64,000 nt of DNA from assembly GCA_947069175.1 (NCBI GenBank), contig CAMTDV010000003.1, positions 46,401,194 to 46,465,193 on the forward strand, written 5' to 3'. The notes beneath the pieces were generated by a model. That model saw only the letters and a program-made list of their open reading frames with translations, did not search any database and was not told where the DNA came from. The stretch comes from Scalesia atractyloides. Its lineage: Eukaryota; Streptophyta; Magnoliopsida; Asterales; Asteraceae. The stretch's first letter is position 1. Each line of letters opens with the position of its first letter. Positions 22,950 through 32,027 of this stretch are shown here, one piece after another. The position numbers and the translations under genes were made by a program.

Positions 22950-23530
22950 GATCCTCAACTATTTCATCTAAAAAAAGCTAATTGGCAGTAATAAGAACAT
23001 CAAAGCTACTAACATCAAGCTTCAACCCGAGCCCGCACATTTCATATGCTAATTGTGTAGCTTCTGCTATTCTTTGTTTTTTACCATAAGCCTTCAACGG
23101 AACCTCCTTTAACATTCATTTCATCAATAATACTACGTGCCTTTTAAGTCAAAGATTAACAAAATATTTTTCAACTATTACAGTTATAGATTCCAAATTC
23201 TAAGCTTCGAGTATCAAACATTTTTCAACTGTTACAGTTGGAGAACCAAGTCTTCTAATTTCTAATCCGGTTACCTTTCTACTGCATATACAAACTTAGC
23301 AAGGAAGCCTAAATTTGTCTCATCAGGGTAAACACCCAACACATGCATTATGTCGAGCACCTTGTGTGCCTCAGTTATCAGTTCATGACAACAACTGTCC
23401 AAATCAGGCCTCCATGCGTTAAACTTACGCAACCCTATAATTCTCATTAAAAACCTTAAAACACCCTCACAAATCTACCGGATTTCTTACTAATATCCGC
23501 AAGAACTTCACCCCACGTAGCAAAAGTAAT
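22950..23530 (-). pseudogene. Captured pentatricopeptide-repeat (PPR) gene fragment
   Basis: Minus strand: RIAEATQLAYEMCGLGLKLD and VSSFDVLITAN (23075-22981), and further upstream KFNAWRPDLDSCCHELITEA and HKVLDIMHVLGVYPDE (23430-23300). An upstream WGEVLADISKKSGRF lies at about 23510. These are helix pairs typical of PPR proteins, which usually bind organellar RNA. The pieces are in different frames with stops between them, so this is a broken gene copy inside the Helitron-like insert. Confidence 0.65.
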
Positions 23531-23559
23531 AAAATACCTTTTCTTGAACACCTATTTTT

Positions 23560-24076
23560 AACCTTGTCTCTAACACAGTAACACAAACATCCAAGAACAA
23601 ATGATCAAGAATCCGTATAAACAACAAATCGCACACTTAATTACCAAATACAAGAACTAAGTATAACAAACTGGAAAAGAGGTTACAAGAAACAAAGCTT
23701 GATTTTAAGCAGATGAAAAGTCTTCAAGGAGAAGGGTTTTGATGCCAAACCCAAGAACAAATCATCAGAAATTCGTATAGAAACAGCAAATCTCACACAT
23801 AATTCCTAAATCGAAGAACAAATAATGAGAAATTGGAAAGCATTTTAGAAGAAGCAAACCTGGATTTTAAGCGTGAAAGCCTGAAGATGAAAAGTGTTCA
23901 ACAAAAAGGGTTTTTATGACCCAAGGATAACACGTCATACAACACGTGTAATCAACAAATAATCTTACAAGAACCTAAACAAACGGTATAACCCATAACT
24001 GCAGAAACAAAGACTCATGCACACAGTATAAGCACCATATGCTTACTAAGGTTGCTATTTAGTAATATTTAATTAA
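23560..24076 (-). other. Upstream part of captured PPR segment
   Basis: A roughly 150-bp stretch ending in CAAGAACAAATNATNAGAA-type sequence is present twice (about 23590-23740 and 23750-23870), a tandem duplication with divergence. No coding sequence is seen. It may be the former 5' untranslated region of the PPR gene. Confidence 0.45.
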
Positions 24077-25044
24077 TGTCATAAAAGTATATATTTTATC
24101 AATAGATTTTTTTATGTCTCATTAAAGTCATAGTGTGTAACTAGTCACAGTAATATTATGCTTAATAGTTTTGGTAAAATTTATAAGTTAGGCAAAAACC
24201 CTAAGTCATAGGTTGTATTATTTTTTTTATATATGTTGTAGAGTTGTTTTATTTAAGTATATTTTTTTGGTGTTATACTACTTAGGATAATTTTGTCTTG
24301 GTTTCCCATTTTCGTGCGGTTTTAGCTAAAAGGTTAATGGAACGCAAATGGTAAGTAGATCTTACTTTTCCCCTTTTGTCATTTTAACTTTTTGGGGTGT
24401 TTCATGTATCATGATTCATATGTTTCGTATACTTATTCAATAACATGCCAAGTCAAGTGTCATATGTGTTTCATTCATACGCTATACGTGTTTACCGCTT
24501 TGTGTCATGGATTCATAGTTTCGCTTTTCGCCTTTCGGAGCTTGAATCACATCATTATTTCATAGTATCGCTTTTCGGGGCTTGAATCACATCATTTTTT
24601 TCATTTCTTATGTTTCGTTATGTCATGTTATATTATTTACTTATGGATTGGTTGATTTTCGGATTAATTGATTTATGTCACCAATTACATGTTAAATAAT
24701 TTTTATTAAATAAAATCAACTAAAGTTTAAAAGTTAAATAAAAACAAATAAAGATTTATTCACCAACTATTATTGTCCCAAATTTCTTTTACATATGAAA
24801 CAGATACACAAGGTTGATAGCTACTTGAGAAGACACAGAGTATTGTATCTTAGAATAATTAAATCAAGACTTATGTTACCTTTTATATTTTGAATATTGT
24901 ATGGTTTTATTTGGAATAATAATTTGGTTATGTGAGACAAATTAATATTGATGATAATAAATATTCAAACTTTAAATAAATGTCAAAAATTATGAAACAA
25001 TCATATCTACCCTGTATCAAATCCGTTGCGTTCAGGGTGTGATA
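24077..25044 (+). repeat. 3' LTR of element A, right piece
   Basis: Resumes at TGTCATAAAAGTATATATTTT, matching 1203 onward, and ends GGGTGTGATA at 25044. The 5' copy ends GGGTGTGACA. It lacks the long TA tract of the 5' LTR. Confidence 0.85.
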
Positions 25045-25445
25045 AACTTGAACCGGGACGCACCAAAAACCATGTCTGCTTAGCAAGACCATGTTAACCA
25101 GTTATCTAAAAGAGTTGAATTAAACGAGCTAATTCATAGGGGTGGTAGATCCATGATTTTATTATAATAGGTTTATTTTGATAAATTTTTAATAATTTTT
25201 TATCCAGACTAACTTTGAATCTCTGGAACATTTTAGCTTCCATAGGTGCAAGTTGATTAAAAAGAAAGGGCCTGAGATAATATAGACAAGCTATTTTTAG
25301 CACTTCTATGCTGGTTTTCTAGACCACTTTTAGCTGTTAAAGACTTGTGGCCGGAATTTGCGCTAGCTGTTATGGTTGCCTACTTTTGACTACCAACTTA
25401 TATTGATTGATTCTCATGAAAGTTGATCAATCTGATACTGTGCAG
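25045..25445 (+). other. Sequence between element A and the SWIB exon
   Basis: No coding block is recognised. It ends in a good plant 3' splice site (CTGATACTGTGCAG). It is best read as intron sequence of the gene or gene fragment whose last exon follows. Confidence 0.4.
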
Positions 25446-25568
25446 AATCCATCCAACAAGAAGCAAATTCTGTGTGATGCAAAGTTAAAGACAATTTTCA
25501 ATGGGAAGGATCAAGTCGGGTTTCTTGAGATTGCCAAGTTGATGTCACAGCACTTTACCAAGCCCTAG
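25446..25568 (+). pseudogene. Terminal exon of a SWIB-domain gene (isolated here)
   Basis: After the acceptor GTGCAG the frame opens as NPSNKKQILCDAKLK, then FNGKDQVGFLEIAKLM and SQHFTKP before TAG. This is the C-terminal half of the SWIB/MDM2 fold, as in the small plant SWIB proteins linked to chromatin remodelling. The 40-residue exon has no disabling change. No earlier exon is visible before element A, whose left end is outside the window. Either A sits in a long intron of a real gene, or this is a captured fragment. I cannot decide between these. Confidence 0.7.
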
Positions 25569-25818
25569 TAACAAATTACATGCGCTTTTTTTGGAACTTA
25601 TGTTAGTTTCTGGCTTTCTTAGTCGTATAGTGTTGCTGGATTTTGCTTATTTTGTATGATGGATTGCTGTCTGGGCCCAGGTTTTTGTTTGTTTCACTTA
25701 CTTTACCATGACCAACAAACTACAAAGTTTGAACTTTGACGTCTATGCTGTTACTCCAAATCATTAACCTCGACTTGAATGCATGTAATAAACGAGTTGC
25801 TCTTTTGTGGATCTCGCA

Positions 25819-26086
25819 TGGTTTTAAAAAGGATCCTAGGCGCAAGAGGTTCATCGCTTCAGAAGCGCAAAAGGGACATGTCAATATTGCGGAAGGCTGT
25901 GTTTTTAGGTTGTTTATAGATATGAAATCTCACATATAGGTTACTTTTTATGTTATGATAATAACCTGTCAAAATTACAAAAGATATTTACAAATACTTT
26001 ACGTCCCGTGTACGTGATGTGTGCGGCTCTCGTTTTGGCTCCAGAGACCCTATCGTCTTGGCGTGCCTTGTGCTTTTTAAAACCAA
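25819..26086. mobile_element. Short TIR element (about 268 bp)
   Basis: The ends are inverted: TGGTTTTAAAAAGG on the left and GCTTTTTAAAACCA on the right. GC-rich subterminal sequence with GGCGCAAG/CTTGGCG pairs lies next to the ends. It has no coding capacity. It looks like a non-autonomous repeat common in plant introns and gene flanks. Confidence 0.6.
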
Positions 26087-26690
26087 ACCGCCTTGTCGTG
26101 TCTGTCACTGTTTGAAAGAAGGCATGTTTCCTGTTAAATGATCCACACGCAATCCTGTGGTATGATGTTACGGAGAAAACGGATGTTTTACTTTCTTAAA
26201 TAATTTGGAAGTATTTAACTTTAATGTTTATAACTAATTTTTTTCATAAATCTTGAATAGTTAATAAGTTCTGTTTTTTTTTTTTTTTTTTGTTATAAAA
26301 CACGGTATGGGGACGTCCCCCGGTCCGTCCCGTCTTGCCCGAAGATTGTTACGCTCCACCTTTCTTTTTTCTTTCGTTTTTTCCTTTTTCTTTGGTTTTA
26401 TGCAGGGTAGTAAAACTTAGAAAAGAAAAATAAAAAAGAAGCATACCGGAACTTTTTCCCCTAGATGGAAGTTAGTAGGCTGTGAAATTGCAGTTTAGGG
26501 GAGTTTGGTGAAGAAGCATTATATATTCTTTTTTTTTATGTAAAATAGGCTTAATAGCTGCTCAATACCTATACTCATCCAGTTACAAGTCACAATACTC
26601 AAAAGTAAAGCAATCACAAAATAATAGAGAAGATTTTCCTAGCTGAGAAATTTATATCCCTACAATTATTTGAAATGAATGCATAGCAGT
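26087..26690. other. Gene-free stretch with poly-T and a GC palindrome
   Basis: Contains a T-run at about 26274-26291 and a perfect 12-bp palindrome GGGGACGTCCCC at 26309-26320. Nothing coding is seen. Confidence 0.6.
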
Positions 26691-27230
26691 TTGTTATTAG
26701 TCAATTATTTATTTTAGATTTTAACCAACAATATTTAACATTTCCATTTACAATCATTTGGCTTTCCAAAATCTATATAGTAATTTTTTACATGTTTATT
26801 CTTATGTATGTGTCGGTATAAATTCAGATTGATTACAGTTTTTCTTGTCTTTTCGTAATATAAGTGACATGAACAGCAGTAGGCTGCTGCATGGCAACTT
26901 GCTATTGGTCAGTTTTTTTAGTAAGTTTGTACTTATTTTAGCTTTTAACCTTCAATATTTAATATTTGCACTTACAACTCTTTGATTTTCTAAAATCTAT
27001 ATAGTCATTTTTGCGTGCTTATTTTTGTGTATGTATCGATTTAAATTCAGGTTGATTATGGGTTTTTTTTGTCTTTTCGTAAGTGTTTCTTTATTTTAGT
27101 CTTTACCCTTCAACAATAAGTATTGGCAGTTATAACCCTTCAACTTTCTAAAAACTTTATAATTATTTTTACGTGTTTATATTTATGTATGTGTCGTTAT
27201 AAATTCAAGATGATTACAATTCTTTGAAAA
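26690..27230. repeat. Three diverged tandem repeats of about 170-195 bp
   Basis: Each unit has, in order, a TTTATTTTAG-like part, CTTTCNAAAATCTATATAGT, TATTTTTGTGTATGTRTCG and AAATTCAGRTTGATTA. Units start near 26690, 26900 and 27085. Partial units follow at 27420-27480 and 27530-27560. Confidence 0.75.
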
Positions 27231-27379
27231 TGGGTAGGCTCAAATATAATATGTTTTTTTTTTACTTTTTTGGCCAATTTTCAGTTAATCTACGTTTTGG
27301 TATAGATTTATTTTTAAAACAAGTCGGGTCAAATATAATATTTTTTCATTAGACTTTATAAATTCAGTTTACTTTACAT

Positions 27380-27667
27380 TTCGGTCCCACCGCAATGCGC
27401 GGAACCATTTTTAACTTAAAAGCAAATATTTTTTTACTTATTTTTATGTAAGTATCGGTATAAGATCAGGTTGGCGTTCGACGTAAATTTCTTTCGCAAA
27501 AAAATCAAGCCATGTATAATACGTTTCCGTGCTTATTTTTATGTACATATTCACTTTATCTATGTTTTGAAGTAACTTTTGTTTAGAAATGGTTCAGATC
27601 TTTACTGCACAAATCCAAGTTACTTTACATTTAGACCCACCGTATTACACGGGAAGATTTACTAGTT
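27380..27667 (+). mobile_element. Helitron-like 3' tail (possible)
   Basis: CAAGTTACTTTACATTTAGA then CCACCGTATTACACGGG and, after 11 bases, ACTAG followed by T. A small CCGT/ACGG hairpin and CTAG-T is what Helitron 3' ends look like. A similar CCCACCGCAATGCGCGG occurs at about 27386. No matching 5' end was found. Confidence 0.35.
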
Positions 27668-27853
27668 TTATACATTAACTTAATTCCAACAACTGATTGT
27701 TTTATTCTTGTTTTGGATAGCTAAAGTAGCAAGTAAAATTTTCAGGTTGGATTGTATTATTCTTGCTTTAGATAGCTAACTTAGCAAGTAAATATTTTTG
27801 TTTCTACGTTTCATCTATGTATATTTAATTTAACAAAAAAATATTACTTTATT
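27668..27853. other. Gene-free AT-rich stretch
   Basis: A 55-60 bp segment (TTATTCTTG...GCTAA...TAGCAAGTAAA) occurs twice in tandem at about 27700-27800. Nothing else is seen. Confidence 0.6.
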
Positions 27854-28132
27854 TGTTGTAAAACAACGGCCTAATAGCAACCAAATATGATATATGTAAA
27901 CAAGAATTATAGAGATCATATAGAGTGAAAAATAGAAAGAAGAATCGAAAAACTGATTCTTATTGATGTAAAGTATGAACTACATATGCCTCTATTTATA
28001 GGCTTACAAAGATGGGAGTTAAGAACTTGGAGAGTCATCACATTATGAAGACATGTGAGTTAAGTACTTAGAGAGTCACCATATTATGAAGACATGTGAA
28101 TAGTCACATATTAAAGATAATAATTCATAACA
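27854..28132 (-). repeat. 3' LTR of Copia element K
   Basis: On the minus strand it starts TGTTATGAATTATT after the polypurine tract and ends near CCGTTGTTTTACAACA. A TATAAATAG box lies at about 27991-27999. The other LTR is absent. Confidence 0.7.
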
Positions 28133-28259
28133 CTCCCCCTTGACTATCCACATGACTAAATAATATATTATTCTTATAATATGCTTGGTGATGCTGCCTC
28201 GTTGAAAACATTGCCAGAAAACCTAGTGGGATAAAACCATAACTAAGGGAAAAAGAGTG

Positions 28260-28965
28260 CATCGCGTATTATTCTCCCCCTGATGATTTAAGCTCCTTGA
28301 GTCAACGCATCCCGATCCCATGAACCAGTTTCTTGAATGTAGATGTCGGAAGTGATTTAGTAAACAAGTCTGCCAAATTGTCGGTAAAACGAATTTGTTG
28401 GACAATAATATCTCCATTTTTTTTGCAAATCATGTGTGAAAAAGAACTTTGGTAAAATGTGCTTCGTTCTGTCTCCTTTGATGTATCCTTAAGTTGAGCA
28501 ATGCATGTTGCATTGTCTTCATGTAAAATTGTTGGTCCCTCACCTCTCATAGAAATGCCACAAGACCCACAAATGTGTTGTATTACATTTCTTAACCAAA
28601 CACATTCTCGGCTGGCTTCATGAATCGCCAATATTTTTGCATGATTAGATGATGTAGTTGTGGTTGTTTGCTTTATAGAACGCCATGAAATAGTAGTACC
28701 TCCACTTGTGAATAAATATCCAGTTTGAGACTTTTCCAATGTGAGGATCAGACAAATACCCTGCATCAGCAAAACCAACCAAACTTGTTGTCGATTGATT
28801 AGTAAAATACAAACCCATATCGTTTGTACCTTGAAGGTATCGAAATATTTGTTTTACCCCATTCCAATGCCTCTTTGTTGGGCATGAACTATGTCTTGTC
28901 AATAAATTTACAGAAAATGATATATCTGGTTGTGTATGACTAGCAAGAAACATTAGTGATTGCAC
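28260..28965 (-). pseudogene. Copia RNase H and C-terminus (element K)
   Basis: Minus strand: MQSLMFLASHTQPDISFSVN, then LVGFADAGYLSDPH (about 28770-28730) and FYQSSFSHMICKKNGDI, ending in LADLFTKSLPTSTFKKL (about 28380-28330). These are the standard Copia RNase H blocks. A frame change at about 28700-28730 splits it. Confidence 0.85.
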
Positions 28966-29930
28966 TTAAATATGGTACTTCTAGACCAAGAATTTCCTCT
29001 CCATCATTTGGAGGTCGGAATGGGTCTTTCACGACATAAAGAGATCTTACAACCATTGGAGTACTCAATGGATGTGATTTTTCCATATAGAACCTTTTGA
29101 GTAACTTTTGTATGTAGTTTTGTTGATGCACAAGGATTCCACCCTTAAGATGTTCGAATTGTAATCCGAGACAAAATTTTGTTTTGCCAGGGTCTTTCAT
29201 TTCAAATTCTCTTTTCAATAGTCAACCGCCTTTTGGAGCTCCCCTAGAGTTCCAATTATATTCAAGTCATCAACATATACAACAATTATAACGTATTCAG
29301 ATTCTGACCTTTTTACGAAGATACATGGGCATATTGAATCATTTTTATAACCTTCTTTCTACAAATACTCACTAAGGCGATTATACCACATACGCCCAGA
29401 TTGTTTTAGCCCATATAATGATTTGTTTAATTTAATTGAAAGATGTTCTCGAGAACTAGATGTGCATGAGTTTGGCAATTTGAATCCTTTAGTGAGTTTC
29501 ATGTAAATATCAGTATCAAGTGAGCCATAGAGGTAGGCTATCACAACATCCATTAGACGCAAGTCAATCCCTTCTTGTATTACCAGACTAATAAGATAAC
29601 GAAAAGTTGTCGCATCCATCACCGGAGAATATGTATCCTCATAATCAATCCCAGGTCTTTGCGAAAATCCTTGTGCTACTAATCTTGTCTTGTATCTTAC
29701 GATTTCATTTTTTCTCATTACGTTTTCGCACAAAGACCACTTATATCCGATAGGCTTTACACCTTTAGGTATAGGGACTACTGGTCCAAAAACTTCTCGT
29801 TTATTGAGGGAATCTAATTCTGCCTTAATTGCGTCTTTCCAGTTTGGCCAATCATTTCTGTTTTTTACATTCCTCAATAGATTTTGGTTCTTGATCCTCA
29901 TTATTTTCCATTACTTCTAGCGCTACGCTA
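28940..29930 (-). pseudogene. Copia reverse transcriptase (element K)
   Basis: From about 29901 on the minus strand: WPNWKDAIKAELDSL, then YKTRLVAQGFSQRPG and DYEDTYSPV, then LNKSLYGLKQSGRMWYNRL. The catalytic YVDD lies at about 29270-29260, followed by KFCLGLQFEH. A stop follows RLSEYL at 29359, and another lies near 29220, so no intact enzyme is encoded. Confidence 0.9.
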
Positions 29931-30117
29931 TATGAAAAACTGTCATCGACGTCGATTTCATTTCGGTTCCATGCCTTTCTAGACATGATATAATTTATTG
30001 AGATCTCTTCGTACCTGAGGTTCTTCTGGAACCATCATGTCTAGTGTCTCTTTTGGAGACTCTTTTCTTGGCATTATCATTACCTCGAATTGACCATCTT
30101 TTGAGATTCTAAAACAC

Positions 30118-31990
30118 ACGTTGAGCAATGCTCCTGTATTATCTCTACCTAAGGGTATTGAGGATTTTGTACTTTATTGTGATGCCTCGCACACTGGCAT
30201 AGGATGTATGCTAATGCAAAAAGGCAAAGTGATTGCTTATGTATCACGGCAATTAAAGGTGCACGAAAGGAATTACATCACCCATGATTTAGAATTGGGT
30301 GCCGTTGTATTTGCACTTATATTGTGGAGACATTACTTATATGGCACAAAGTGTATTATATACACCGACCATAAGAGTCTCCAAAATTTGTTCAATCAAA
30401 AGGATTTGAACATGCAACAACGCCGTTGGATGGAAACACTTAATGATTAAGATTGCGGAATACGCTATCATCCCGACAAGGCAAATGTCGTTGCTGACAC
30501 CTTGAGTCGCAAGGAAAGGGTTAAACCTATTAGGATTAACGTTAAGAGCATTGAGCTCAGAAATAGCTTGAATAAAAATCTATTAGATGCACAAAAGCAA
30601 GCCTTGTTAGAGGCTAAAATTCCTAATGAGGGATTAGATGGAACTATTGATCAGTTAACGCCTAGAAAGGACGGAATCCTTAGATTTAGTGAAAGAATCT
30701 GGGTTCCAATCTTTGGAGGACTTAGAGATCTAATCCTCCAAGAAGCACATAATTCAAGATACTCAGTTCACTAGGTGGTGACAAGATGTATCAGGATCTT
30801 AAAAGAATTATTGACGGATGGTTTTGAAGAAATCCATATCCACTTATGTAGCCAAATGTCTGACGTGTTCGCAAGTTAAAGCCGAACATCAGAAACCGTC
30901 AGGACTTCTATAACAACTTAAAATTCCCACTTGGAAATGGGAAATGGTAACTATGGACTTGATTACCAAGTTACCAAAGACCAAACGTGGTAATGACACG
31001 ATTTGGATCATTGTAGATAGGCTGACTAAGTCAGCGCATTTCCTGCCAATTAAAGAAACGTATAACTCTAAATAATTGGCTAAGTTATATGTGGACAAGA
31101 TTGAGTTTCTACACGGTGTGCCGATATCTATTGTATCTGATAGAGATACCAGATATACCTCCCATTTTGGAAAAGTTTCCAACAATCTTTAGGCACAAGA
31201 TTAAACTTTAGTACGGCTTACCACCCGTAGACGGATGGACAAAATGAGCATACTATTCAAACCTTGTAAGACATGCTTAGAGCATGTGTGATTAATCTAG
31301 GTGGAAGTTGGGATGACCACTTACCCTAATAGAATTCTCCTATAATAATAGTTATCATGCGAGCATCAAGGCTGCTCCTAATGAGGCCTTGTATAGGAGA
31401 AAATGTCGAACACCCGTGTGCTGGACAGAAGTTGGGGAAGCCCAACTTTCAGGACCAGAGATTGTCTTGGAGACCACGAATAAGATTGTGCAAATCCGTG
31501 ATCATCTCAAAGCTACCCGAGATAGGCAGTAGAGCTATGCTGACAAGAGGTGTAAACCTCTTGAGTTCCAAGTATGGGACAAAGTCAGGCTAAAGTATCA
31601 CCTTGGAAAGGTGTAATGAGATTTGGAAGGAAAGGCCAACTAAGCCCAAGATATATAAGACCATTCGAGATAATCGAATGTGTCGGCACTGTAGCTTATA
31701 AGCTTAAGTTGCCCGAGGATCTTAGTAGAATTCATGATGTGTTCCACATCAGTAACCTTAAGAAATATCTAGCCGACGAGTCGCTAGCAATGTTACATCA
31801 TGATGTGCAAATTGATGAAAACCAGAGGTTCGTTGAGAAACCAATTTCGATCGAGGATCAACAGGCTAAGAAGCTCCGAAAGAAATTGATACCTATAGTA
31901 AAGGTAAAGTAGGATGCCCTTCGAGGTCTCGAGTATACATGGGAAGTTGAGTCCACTATGCGACAAAAGTACCCCCATCTTTTTGAATGA
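30118..31990 (+). pseudogene. Element J RNase H, integrase and C-terminal domain
   Basis: RNase H is the cleanest part: FVLYCDASHTGIGCMLMQ (30166 on), THDLELGAVVFAL and YTDHKSLQNLF, with a stop at 30448. Then come DTLSRKERVK and an integrase zinc region (ILQEAHNSRYSVH, 30740). Broken catalytic-core blocks follow near 30935-31170 (TKSAHFLPIKE, VSDRDTRYTSHF). The frame at 31574-31912 ends with GTVAYKLKLPEDLSRIHDVF and HISNLKKYL, then WEVESTMRQKYPHLF, typical of a chromovirus C-terminus. Confidence 0.85.
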
Positions 31991-32027
31991 AATCTCGAGG
32001 TTGAGATTTCTTTTAAGGGGGTGAGGA

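Larger units (their letters stand above)
11063..24076 (-). mobile_element. Probable Helitron with captured gene fragments, inserted in the 3' LTR of A
   Basis: The 3' LTR of A stops near 11062 and resumes at TGTCATAAAAG (24077). On the minus strand the insert ends CGCGCGCGGGTCAAAGTCTAG, then host T, as in a Helitron 3' terminus (GC-rich arm, CTRR end, insertion between A and T). The flanking host sequence GACA/T fits that target. The expected 5' TC is TT here. Without the Tat element it would be about 2.8 kb. It carries PPR and F-box fragments and no Rep/helicase, so it would be non-autonomous. A different class of transposon is possible. Confidence 0.5.
1..25044 (+). mobile_element. Element A: nested Gypsy (chromovirus-like) LTR retrotransposon, left end outside window
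   Basis: Sequence at 1-2265 recurs, in the same orientation, at about 10440-11062 plus 24077-25044. Between these copies lie, in order, a Met-type primer-binding site, gag, protease, reverse transcriptase, RNase H and a stub of integrase on the plus strand. That is the Gypsy order. The 3' LTR is interrupted by a 13-kb insertion (11063-24076). Further insertions sit at 3109-3619 and 4930-7617. Every coding segment has frameshifts or stops, so the element is dead. Lineage: chromovirus (Tekay/Del-like) is suggested by the long LTRs and the TGGTATCAGAG primer site. No chromodomain remains to confirm it. Confidence 0.85.
27854..30118 (-). mobile_element. Element K: 5'-truncated Copia retrotransposon
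   Basis: The minus strand carries a Copia RT and RNase H followed by a purine tract (AAGGGGGAG) and one LTR of about 279 bp. Upstream parts (LTR, gag, integrase) are missing. The element ends abruptly at about 30118, where plus-strand Gypsy sequence begins in mid-domain. Confidence 0.85.

Noticed and set aside
25736..25939. Open frame of 67 codons after the SWIB exon
   Set aside because: It runs into the TIR element at 25819-26086 and has no family resemblance.
26690..27230. Centromere-type satellite
   Set aside because: Only three diverged units; no long array. More likely an internal repeat of a transposon tail.
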